64,000 nt of DNA from Escarpia spicata (taxonomy: Eukaryota; Annelida; Polychaeta; Sabellida; Siboglinidae), in assembly GCA_963995525.1 (NCBI GenBank), contig OZ023214.1:14971260-15035259 (forward strand), given 5' to 3'. A model generated the notes under the pieces. That model did no database searches. It saw nothing but the letters and a program-made list of their open reading frames with translations, and was not told where the DNA came from. Shown here one piece after another: positions 51,801-63,866 of the stretch; positions within the stretch are counted from its first letter, which is position 1; the number at the start of each line of letters is the position of its first letter. Made by a program: the position numbers and the translations under genes.

Positions 51801-53118
51801 GCCTTCGTGAAGATTTGTAACATGCTGAACATCTATTTGGGGTAAGACCACATTCAGGATCCCTCCGCCGAAAAAAGTGCACTTAAAATACCATTATGCT
51901 GTGATATGCATAAATTTTGTTCGAACACTTTGACATGGGACATGTTTGTCTCGTGAGTACTGAATGTACTGCTGCTTTCGACAAGATAAAACATACAATG
52001 GGGATGAGTTTTCACACCTATAACTTACGTAATAAGTTCTTGTAACTTACGTGACGGAGATAAAACGGTAACATGCATTCCCATTTGTGGTTAATCTAGT
52101 TATGTGTGTAGCTTGATATCAGTCTAGCCTTCGTGAAGATTTGTAAAATGCAAAACATCTATTTGGGGTAAGACCACATTAAGGATCCGTCCGCCGAAAA
52201 AAGTGCACTTAAAATACCGTTATGCTGTGATATGCATAAATTTTGTTCGAACACTTTGACATGGGACATGTTTGTCTCGTGAGTACTGAATGTACTGCTG
52301 CTTTAGACAAGATAAAACATCAAATGGGGATGAGTTTTCACACCTATAACTTACGTAATATGTTCTTGTAACTTACGTGACGGAGATAAAACGGTAACAT
52401 GCATTCCCATTTGTGGTTAATCTAGTTATGTGTGTAGCTTGATATCAGTCTAGCCTTCGTGAAGATTTGTAACATGCTGAACATCTATTTGGGGTAAGAC
52501 CACATTCAGGATCCCTCCGCCGAAAAAAGTGCAATTAAAATACCGTTTTCTGTTATATGTATAAATTGGGTTCGAACACTTTGACATGGGACATGTTTGT
52601 CTAGTGAGTACTGAATGTACTGCTGCTTTAGACAAGATAAAACATCAAATGGGGATGAGTTTTCACACCTATAACTTACGTAATATGTTCTTGTAACTTA
52701 CGTGACGGAGATAAAACGGTAACATGCATTCCCATTTGTGGTTAATCTAGTTATGTGTGTAGCTTGATATCAGTCTAGCCTTCGTGAAGATTTGTAACAT
52801 GCAAAACATCTATTTGGGGTAAGACCACATTAAAGATCCGTCCGCCGATAAAAGTGCACTTAAAATACCGTTATGCTGTGATATGCATAAATTTTGTTCG
52901 AACACTTTGACATGGGACATGTTTGTCTCGTGAGTACTGAATGTACTGCTGCTTTAGACAAGATGAAACATCAAATGGGGATGAGTTTTCACACCTATAA
53001 CTTACGTAATATGTTCTTGTAACTTACGTGACGGAGATAAAACGGTAACATGCATTCCCATTTGTGGTTAATCTAGTTATGTGTGTAGCTTGATATCAGT
53101 CTAGCCTTCGTGAAGATT
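48885..53118 (+). repeat. 13-mer HOR, copy 1 (4,234 bp)
   Basis: Class order is C G A X Cn B C Cn H/I Q X Cn B. The last nine monomers contain one full 7-mer (50189-52467: Cn B C Cn H/I Q X) plus the start of the next. The unit is repeated in tandem at 53119-57352 with every class and length in place. Confidence 0.92.
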
Positions 53119-56100
53119 TGTAACATGCTGAACATCTATTTGGGGTAAGACCACATTCAGGATCCCTCCGCCGAAAAAAGTGCACTTAAAATACCGTTTT
53201 CTGTTATATGTATTAATTTGGTTCGAACACTTTGACATGGGACATGTTTGTCTCGTGAGTACTGAATGTACTGCTGCTTTAGACAAGATAAAACATCAAA
53301 TGGGGATGAGTTTTCACACCTATAACTTACGTAATATGTTCTTGTAACTTACGTGACGGAGATAAAACGGTAACATGCATTCCCATTTGTGGTTAATCTA
53401 GTTATGTGTTTAGCTTGATATCAGTCTAGCCTTCGTGAAGATTTGTAACATGCAAAACATCTATTTGGGGTAAGACCACATTAAGGATCCGTCCGCCGAA
53501 AAAAGTGCACTTAAAATACCGTTATGCTGTGATATGCATAAATTTTGTTCGAACACTTTGACATGGGACATGTATGTCTCGTGAGTACTGAATGTACTGC
53601 TGCTTTAGACAAGATAAAACATCAAATGGGGATGAGTTTTCACACCTATAACTTACGTAATATGTTCTTGTAACTTACGTGACGGAGATAAAACGGTAAC
53701 ATGCATTCCCATTTGTGGTTAATCTAGTTATGTGTTTAGCTGGATATCAGTCTAGCCTTCGTGAAGATTTGTAACATGCAAAACATCTATTTGGGGTAAG
53801 ACCACATTCAGGATCCGTCCGCCGAAAAAAAGTGCACTTAAAATACCATTATGCTGTGATATGCATACATTTTGTTCGAACACTTTGACATGGTACATGT
53901 TTGTCTCGTGAGTACTGAATGTACTGCTGCTTTAGACAAGATAAAACATCAAATGGGGATGAGTTTTCACACCTATAACTTACGTAATATGTTCTTGTAA
54001 CTTACGTGACGGAGATAAAACGGTAACATGCATTCCCATTTGTGGTTAATCTAGTTATGTGTGTAGCTGGATATCAGTCTAGCCTTCGTGAAGATTTGTA
54101 AAATGCAAAACATCTATTTGGGGTAAGACCACATTAAGGATCCGTCCGCCGAAAAAAGTGCACTTAAAATACCGTTATGCTGTGATATGCATAAATTTTG
54201 TTCGAACACTTTGACATGGGACATGTTTGTCTCGTGAGTACTGAATGTACTGCTGCTTTAGACAAGATAAAACATCAAATGGGGATGAGTTTTCACACCT
54301 ATAACTTACGTAATATGTTCTTGTAACTTACGTGACGGAGATAAAACGGTAACATGCATTCCCATTTGTGGTTAATCTAGTTATGTGTGTAGCTTGATAT
54401 CAGTCTAGCCTTCGTGAAGATTTGTAACATGCTGAACATCTATTTGGGGTAAGACCACATTCAGGATCCCTCCGCCGAAAAAAGTGCAATTAAAATACCG
54501 TTTTCTGTTATATGTATAAATTGGGTTCGAACACTTTGACATGGGACATGTTTGTCTAGTGAGTACTGAATGTACTGCTGCTTTAGACAAGATAAAACAT
54601 CAAATGGGGATGAGTTTTCACACCTATAACTTACGTAATATGTTCTTGTAACTTACGTGACGGAGATAAAACGGTAACATGCATTCCCATTTGTGGTTAA
54701 TCTAGTTATGTGTGTAGCTTGATATCAGTCTAGCCTTCGTGAAGATTTGTAACATGCAAAACATCTATTTGGGGTAAGACCACATTAAAGATCCGTCCGC
54801 CGATAAAAGTGCACTTAAAATACCGTTATGCTGTGATATGCATAAATTTTGTTCGAACACTTTGACATGGGACATGTTTGTCTCGTGAGTACTGAATGTA
54901 CTGCTGCTTTAGACAAGATGAAACATCAAATGGGGATGAGTTTTCACACCTATAACTTACGTAATATGTTCTTGTAACTTACGTGACGGAGATAAAACGG
55001 TAACATGCATTCCCATTTGTGGTTAATCTAGTTATGTGTGTAGCTTGATATCAGTCTAGCCTTCGTGAAGATTTGTAACATGCTGAACATCTATTTGGGG
55101 TAAGACCACATTCAGGATCCCTCCGCCGAAAAAAGTGCACTTAAAATACCGTTTTCTGTTATATGTATTAATTTGGTTCGAACACTTTGACATGGGACAT
55201 GTTTGTCTCGTGAGTACTGAATGTACTGCTGCTTTAGACAAGATAAAACATCAAATGGGGATGAGTTTTCACACCTATAACTTACGTAATATGTTCTTGT
55301 AACTTACGTGACGGAGATAAAACGGTAACATGCATTCCCATTTGTGGTTAATCTAGTTATGTGTGTAGCTTGATATCAGTCTAGCCTTCGTGAAGATTTG
55401 TAACATGCTGAACATCTATTTGGGGTAAGACCACATTCAGGATCCCTCCGCCGAAAAAAGTGCAATTAAAATACCGTTTTCTGTTATATGTATAAATTGG
55501 GTTCGAACACTTTGACATGGGACATGTTTGTCTCGTGAGTACTGAATGTACTGCTGCTTTAGACAAGATAAAACATCAAATGGGGATGAGTTTTCACACC
55601 TATAACTTACGTAATATGTTCTTGTAACTTACGTGACGGAGATAAAACGGTAACATGCATTCCCATTTGTGGTTAATCTAGTTATGTGTGTAGCTTGATA
55701 TCAGTCTAGCCTTCGTGAAGATTTGTAACATGCAAAACATCTATTTGGGGTAAGACCACATTAAGGATCCGTCCGCCGAAAAATGTGCACTTAAAATACC
55801 GTTATGCTGTGATATGCATAAATGTTTTTCGAACACTTTGATATGGGACATGTTTGTCTCGTGAGTACTGAATGTACTGCTGCTTTAGACAAGATAAAAC
55901 ATCAAATGGGGATGAGTTTTCACACCTATAACTTACGTAATATGTTCTTGTAACTTACGTGACGGAGATAAAACGGTAACATGCATTCCCATTTGTGGTT
56001 AATCTAGTTATGTGTGTAGCTTGATATCAGTCTAGCCTTCGTGAAGATTTGTAACATGCTGAACATCTATTTGGGGTAAGACCACATTCAGGATCCCTCC

Positions 56101-57352
56101 GCCGAAAAAAGTGCACTTAAAATACCATTATGCTGTGATATGCATAAATTTTGTTCGAACACTTTGACATGGGACATGTTTGTCTCGTGAGTACTGAATG
56201 TACTGCTGCTTTCGACAAGATAAAACATACAATGGGGATGAGTTTTCACACCTATAACTTACGTAATAAGTTCTTGTAACTTACGTGACGGAGATAAAAC
56301 GGTAACATGCATTCCCATTTGTGGTTAATCTAGTTATGTGTGTAGCTTGATATCAGTCTAGCCTTCGTGAAGATTTGTAAAATGCAAAACATCTATTTGG
56401 GGTAAGACCACATTAAGGATCCGTCCGCCGAAAAAAGTGCACTTAAAATACCGTTATGCTGTGATATGCATAAATTTTGTTCGAACACTTTGACATGGGA
56501 CATGTTTGTCTCGTGAGTACTGAATGTACTGCTGCTTTAGACAAGATAAAACATCAAATGGGGATGAGTTTTCACACCTATAACTTACGTAATATGTTCT
56601 TGTAACTTACGTGACGGAGATAAAACGGTAACATGCATTCCCATTTGTGGTTAATCTAGTTATGTGTGTAGCTTGATATCAGTCTAGCCTTCGTGAAGAT
56701 TTGTAACATGCTGAACATCTATTTGGGGTAAGACCACATTCAGGATCCCTCCGCCGAAAAAAGTGCAATTAAAATACCGTTTTCTGTTATATGTATAAAT
56801 TGGGTTCGAACACTTTGACATGGGACATGTTTGTCTAGTGAGTACTGAATGTACTGCTGCTTTAGACAAGATAAAACATCAAATGGGGATGAGTTTTCAC
56901 ACCTATAACTTACGTAATATGTTCTTGTAACTTACGTGACGGAGATAAAACGGTAACATGCATTCCCATTTGTGGTTAATCTAGTTATGTGTGTAGCTTG
57001 ATATCAGTCTAGCCTTCGTGAAGATTTGTAACATGCAAAACATCTATTTGGGGTAAGACCACATTAAAGATCCGTCCGCCGATAAAAGTGCACTTAAAAT
57101 ACCGTTATGCTGTGATATGCATAAATTTTGTTCGAACACTTTGACATGGGACATGTTTGTCTCGTGAGTACTGAATGTACTGCTGCTTTAGACAAGATGA
57201 AACATCAAATGGGGATGAGTTTTCACACCTATAACTTACGTAATATGTTCTTGTAACTTACGTGACGGAGATAAAACGGTAACATGCATTCCCATTTGTG
57301 GTTAATCTAGTTATGTGTGTAGCTTGATATCAGTCTAGCCTTCGTGAAGATT
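53119..57352 (+). repeat. 13-mer HOR, copy 2 (4,234 bp)
   Basis: The order matches 48885-53118, and I noted no difference by eye in the diagnostic sites. It contains the 7-mer 54423-56701 and the start of another at 56702. The near-identity suggests recent duplication of the whole 4.2 kb. Confidence 0.92.
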
Positions 57353-58980
57353 TGTAACATGCTGAACATCTATTTGGGGTAAGACCACATTCAGGATCCC
57401 TCCGCCGAAAAAAGTGCACTTAAAATACCGTTTTCTGTTATATGTATTAATTTGGTTCGAACACTTTGACATGGGACATGTTTGTCTCGTGAGTACTGAA
57501 TGTACTGCTGCTTTAGACAAGATAAAACATCAAATGGGGATGAGTTTTCACACCTATAACTTACGTAATATGTTCTTGTAACTTACGTGACGGAGATAAA
57601 ACGGTAACATGCATTCCCATTTGTGGTTAATCTAGTTATGTGTGTAGCTTGATATCAGTCTAGCCTTCGTGAAGATTTGTAACATGCTGAACATCTATTT
57701 GGGGTAAGACCACATTCAGGATCCCTCCGCCGAAAAAAGTGCAATTAAAATACCGTTTTCTGTTATATGTATAAATTGGGTTCGAACACTTTGACATGGG
57801 ACATGTTTGTCTCGTGAGTACTGAATGTACTGCTGCTTTAGACAAGATAAAACATCAAATGGGGATGAGTTTTCACACCTATAACTTACGTAATATGTTC
57901 TTGTAACTTACGTGACGGAGATAAAACGGTAACATGCATTCCCATTTGTGGTTAATCTAGTTATGTGTGTAGCTTGATATCAGTCTAGCCTTCGTGAAGA
58001 TTTGTAACATGCAAAACATCTATTTGGGGTAAGACCACATTAAGGATCCGTCCGCCGAAAAATGTGCACTTAAAATACCGTTATGCTGTGATATGCATAA
58101 ATGTTTTTCGAACACTTTGATATGGGACATGTTTGTCTCGTGAGTACTGAATGTACTGCTGCTTTAGACAAGATAAAACATCAAATGGGGATGAGTTTTC
58201 ACACCTATAACTTACGTAATATGTTCTTGTAACTTACGTGACGGAGATAAAACGGTAACATGCATTCCCATTTGTGGTTAATCTAGTTATGTGTGTAGCT
58301 TGATATCAGTCTAGCCTTCGTGAAGATTTGTAACATGCTGAACATCTATTTGGGGTAAGACCACATTCAGGATCCCTCCGCCGAAAAAAGTGCACTTAAA
58401 ATACCATTATGCTGTGATATGCATAAATTTTGTTCGAACACTTTGACATGGGACATGTTTGTCTCGTGAGTACTGAATGTACTGCTGCTTTCGACAAGAT
58501 AAAACATACAATGGGGATGAGTTTTCACACCTATAACTTACGTAATAAGTTCTTGTAACTTACGTGACGGAGATAAAACGGTAACATGCATTCCCATTTG
58601 TGGTTAATCTAGTTATGTGTGTAGCTTGATATCAGTCTAGCCTTCGTGAAGATTTGTAAAATGCAAAACATCTATTTGGGGTAAGACCACATTAAGGATC
58701 CGTCCGCCGAAAAAAGTGCACTTAAAATACCGTTATGCTGTGATATGCATAAATTTTGTTCGAACACTTTGACATGGGACATGTTTGTCTCGTGAGTACT
58801 GAATGTACTGCTGCTTTAGACAAGATAAAACATCAAATGGGGATGAGTTTTCACACCTATAACTTACGTAATATGTTCTTGTAACTTACGTGACGGAGAT
58901 AAAACGGTAACATGCATTCCCATTTGTGGTTAATCTAGTTATGTGTGTAGCTTGATATCAGTCTAGCCTTCGTGAAGATT
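57353..58980 (+). repeat. C Cn H/I Q X, completing a third 2,279-bp 7-mer
   Basis: Together with Cn and B at 56702-57352 this makes the 7-mer 56702-58980, in tandem with 54423-56701. Each 7-mer has the fused H/I monomer (tgtgcac plus aaatgtttttcg), here at 58003, and an X with gtaaaatgc, here at 58655. Confidence 0.92.
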
Positions 58981-60607
58981 TGTAACATGCTGAACATCTA
59001 TTTGGGGTAAGACCACATTCAGGATCCCTCCACCGAAAAAAGTGCAATTAAAATACCGTTTTCTGTTATATGTATAAATTGGGTTCGAACACTTTGACAT
59101 GGGACATGTTTGTCTAGTGAGTACTGAATGTACTGCTGCTTTAGACAAGATAAAACATCAAATGGGGATGAGTTTTCACACCTATAACTTACGTAATATG
59201 TTCTTGTAACTTACGTGACGGAGATAAAACGGTAACATGCATTCCCATTTGTGGTTAATCTAGTTATGTGTGTAGCTTGATATCAGTCTAGCCTTCGTGA
59301 AGATTTGTAACATGCAAAACATCTATTTGGGGTAAGACCACATTAAAGATCCGTCCGCCGATAAAAGTGCACTTAAAATACCGTTATGCTGTGATATGCA
59401 TAAATTTTGTTCGAACACTTTGACATGGGACATGTTTGTCTCGTGAGTACTGAATGTACTGCTGCTTTAGACAAGATGAAACATCAAATGGGGATGAGTT
59501 TTCACACCTATAACTTACGTAATATGTTCTTGTAACTTACGTGACGGAGATAAAACGGTAACATGCATTCCCATTTGTGGTTAATCTAGTTATGTGTGTA
59601 GCTTGATATCAGTCTAGCCTTCGTGAAGATTTGTAACATGCTGAACATCTATTTGGGGTAAGACCACATTCAGGATCCCTCCGCCGAAAAAAGTGCACTT
59701 AAAATACCGTTTTCTGTTATATGTATTAATTTGGTTCGAACACTTTGACATGGGACATGTTTGTCTCGTGAGTACTGAATGTACTGCTGCTTTAGACAAG
59801 ATAAAACATCAAATGGGGATGAGTTTTCACACCTATAACTTACGTAATATGTTCTTGTAACTTACGTGACGGAGATAAAACGGTAACATGCATTCCCATT
59901 TGTGGTTAATCTAGTTATGTGTGTAGCTTGATATCAGTCTAGCCTTCGTGAAGATTTGTAACATGCTGAACATCTATTTGGGGTAAGACCACATTCAGGA
60001 TCCCTCCGCCGAAAAAAGTGCAATTAAAATACCGTTTTCTGTTATATGTATAAATTGGGTTCGAACACTTTGACATGGGACATGTTTGTCTCGTGAGTAC
60101 TGAATGTACTGCTGCTTTAGACAAGATAAAACATCAAATGGGGATGAGTTTTCACACCTATAACTTACGTAATATGTTCTTGTAACTTACGTGACGGAGA
60201 TAAAACGGTAACATGCATTCCCATTTGTGGTTAATCTAGTTATGTGTGTACCTTGATATCAGTCTAGCCTTCGTGAAGATTTGTAACATGCAAAACATCT
60301 ATTTGGGGTAAGACCACATTAAGGATCCGTCCGCCGAAAAATGTGCACTTAAAATACCGTTATGCTGTGATATGCATAAATTTTGTTCGAACACTTTGAC
60401 ATGGGACATGTTTGTCTCGTGAGTACTGAATGTACTGCTGCTTTAGACAAGATAAAACATCAAATGGGGATGAGTTTTCACACCTATAACTTACGTAATA
60501 TGTTCTTGTAACTTACGTGACGGAGATAAAACGGTAACATGCATTCCCATTTGTGGTTAATCTAGTTATGTGTGTAGCTTGATATCAGTCTAGCCTTCGT
60601 GAAGATT
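58981..60607 (+). repeat. 5-mer Cn B C Cn H, distal copy
   Basis: This matches 38458-40084 at a fixed offset of 20,523 bp, including gtgtgtaccttg at the end of the second Cn. Cn at 58981 has a private cctccaccg. H and the following I are separate monomers here, unlike the fused H/I in the 7-mers just upstream. Confidence 0.9.
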
Positions 60608-62237
60608 TGTAACATGCAAAACATCTATTTGGGGTAAGACCACATTAAGGATCCGTCCGCCGAAAAAAGTGCACTTAAAATACCGTTATGCTGTGATATG
60701 CATAAATGTTTTTCGAACACTTTGATATGGGACATGTTTGTCTCGTGAGTACTGAATGTACTGCTGCTTTAGACAAGATAAAACATCAAATGGGGATGAG
60801 TTTTCACACCTATAACTTACGTAATATGTTCTTGTAACTTACGTGACGGAGATAAAACGGTAACATGCATTCCCATTTGTGGTTAATCTAGTTATGTGTG
60901 TAGCTTGATATCAGTCTAGCCTTCGTGAAGATTTGTAACATGCTGAACATATATTTGGGGTAAGACCACATTCAGGATCCCTCCGCCGAAAAAAGTGCAC
61001 TTAAAATACCATTATGCTGTGATATGCATAAATTTTGTTCGAACACTTTGACATGGGACATGTTTGTCTCGTGAGTACTGAATGTACTGCTGCTTTCGAC
61101 AAGATAAAACATACAATGGGGATGAGTTTTCACACCTATAACTTACGTAATAAGTTCTTGTAACTTACGTGACGGAGATAAAACGGTAACATGCATTCCC
61201 ATTTGTGGTTAATCTAGTTATGTGTGTAGCTTGATATCAGTCTAGCCTTCGTGAAGATTGGTAACATGCAAAACATCTATTTGGGGTAAGACCACATTAA
61301 GGATCCGTCCGCCGAAAAAAGTGCACATAAAATACCGTTATGCTGTGATATGCATAAATTTTGTTCGAACACTTTGACATGGGACATGTTTGTCTCGTGA
61401 GTACTGAATGTACTGCTGCTTTAGACAAGATAAAACATCAAATGGGGATGAGTTTTCACACCTATAACTTACGTAATATGTTCTTGTAACTTACGTGACG
61501 GAGATAAAACGGTAACATGCATTCCCATTTGTGGTTAATCTAGTTATGTGTGTAGCTTGATATCAGTCTAGCCTTCGTGAAGATTTGTAACATGCAAAAC
61601 ATCTATTTGGGGTAAGACCACATTAAGGATCCGTCCGCCGAAAAATGTGCACTTAAAATACCGTTATGCTGTGATATGCATAAATTTTGTTCGAACACTT
61701 TGACATGGGACATGTTTGTCTCGTGAGTACTGAATGTACTGCTGCTTTAGACAAGATAAAACATCAAATGGGGATGAGTTTTCACACCTATAACTTACGT
61801 AATATGTTCTTGTAACTTACGTGACGGAGATAAAACGGTAACATGCATTCCCATTTGTGGTTAATCTAGTTATGTGTGTAGCTGGATATCAGTCTAGCCT
61901 TCGTGAAGATTTGTAACATGCAAAACATATATTTGGGGTAAAACCACATTAAGGATCCGTCCGCCGAAAAAAGTGCACTTAAAATACCGTTATGCTGTGA
62001 TATGCATAAATTTGGTTCGAACAATTTGATATGGGACATGTTTGTCTCGTGAGTACTGAATGTACTGCTGCTTTAGACAAGATAAAACATCAAATGGGGA
62101 TGAGTTTTCACACCTATAACTTACGTAATATGTTCTTGTAACTTACGTGACGGAGATAAAACGGTAACATGCATTCCCATTTGTGGTTAATCTAGTTATG
62201 TGTGTAGCTTGATATCTGTCTAGCCTTCGTGAAGATT
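60608..62237 (+). repeat. 5-mer HOR I Q K H L, single distal copy (1,630 bp)
   Basis: This has the same five classes as 40085-43344 but only one unit. Q at 60934 has aacatatatttgg, a mark otherwise typical of L. L ends gatatctgtc as in the second proximal copy. Confidence 0.9.
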
Positions 62238-63541
62238 TGTAACATGCAAAACATCTATTTGGGGTAAGACCACATTAAGGATCCGTCCGCCGAAAAAAGT
62301 GCACTTAAAATACCGTTATGCTGTGATATGCATAAATGTTGTTCGAACACTTTGATATGGGACATGTTTGTCTCGTGAGTACTGAATGTACTGCTGCTTT
62401 AGACAAGATAAAACATCAAATGGGGATGAGTTTTCACATCTATAACTTACGTAATATGTTCTTGTAACTTACGTGACGGAGATAAAACGGTAACATGCAT
62501 TCCCATTTGTGGTTAATCTAGTTATGTGTGTAGCTTGATATCAGTCTAGCCTTCGTGAAGATTTGTAACATGCAAAACATCTATTTGGGGTAAGACCACA
62601 TTAAGGATCCGTCCGCCGAAAAAAGTGCACTTAAAATACCGTTATGCTGTGATATGCATAAATGTTGTTCGAACACTTTGATATGGGACATGTTTGTCTC
62701 GTGAGTACTGAATGTACTGCTGCTTTAGACAAGATAAAACATCAAATGGGGATGAGTTTTCACACCTATAACTTACGTAATATGTTCTTGTAACTTACGT
62801 GACGGAGATAAAACGGTAACATGCATTCCCATTTGTGGTTAGTCTAGTTATGTGTGTAGCTGGATATCAGTCTAGCCTTCGTGAAGATTTGTAACATGCA
62901 AAACATATATTTGGGGTAAAACCACATTAAGGATCCGTCCGCCGAAAAAAGTGCACTTAAAATACCGTTATGCTGTGATATGCATAAATTTGGTTCGAAC
63001 AATTTGATATGGGACATGTTTGTCTCGTGAGTACTGAATGTAGTGCTGCTTTAGACAAGATAAAACATCAAATGGGGATGAGTTTTCACACCTATAACTT
63101 ACGTAATATGTTCTTGTAACTTACGTGACGGAGATAAAACGGTAACATGCATTCCCATTTGTGGTTAATCTAGTTATGTGTGTAGCTTGATATCAGTCGA
63201 GCCTTCGTGAAGATTTGTAACATGCAAAACATCTATTTGGGGTAAGACCACATTAAGGATCCGTCCGCCGAAAAAAGTGCACTTAAAATACCGTTATGCT
63301 GTGATATGCATAAATGTTGTTCGAACACTTTGATATGGGACATGTTTGTCTCGTGAGTACTGAATGTACTGCTGCTTTAGACAAGATAAAACATCAAATG
63401 GGGATGAGTTTTCACACCTATAACTTACGTAATATGTTCTTGTAACTTACGTGACGGAGATAAAACGGTAACATGCATTCCCATTTGTGGTTAATCTAGT
63501 TATGTGTGTAGCTTGATATCAGTCTAGCCTTCGTGAAGATT
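62238..63541 (+). repeat. 4-mer I' I' L I', distal copy
   Basis: This matches 43345-44648 at an offset of 18,893 bp, which is 20,523 minus one 1,630-bp 5-mer. Shared private marks are cacatctataac, ttagtctag, gtagtgctg and cagtcgagcc. The gcttcat change of the proximal block is absent. Confidence 0.9.
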
Positions 63542-63866
63542 TGTAACATGCTGAACATCTATTTGGGGTAAGACCACATTCAGGATCCCTCCGCCGAAAA
63601 AAGTGCACTTAAAATACCGTTTTCTGTTATATGTATAAATTTGGTTCGAACACTTTGACATGGGACATGTTTGTCTCGTGAGTACTGAATGTACTGCTGC
63701 TTTAGACAAGATAAAACATCAAATGGGGATGAGTTTTCACACCTATAACTTACGTAATATGTTCTTGTAACTTACGTGACGGAGATAAAACGGTAACATG
63801 CATTCCCATTTGTGGTTAATCTAGTTATGTGTGTAGCTTGATATCAGTCTAGCCTTCGTGAAGATT
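63542..63866 (+). repeat. C monomer with tataaatttggttcg, distal copy
   Basis: This corresponds to 44649-44973 by the shared tataaatttggttcg, a form seen only in these two C monomers. It differs by gataaaac against gatgaaac. Confidence 0.88.
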
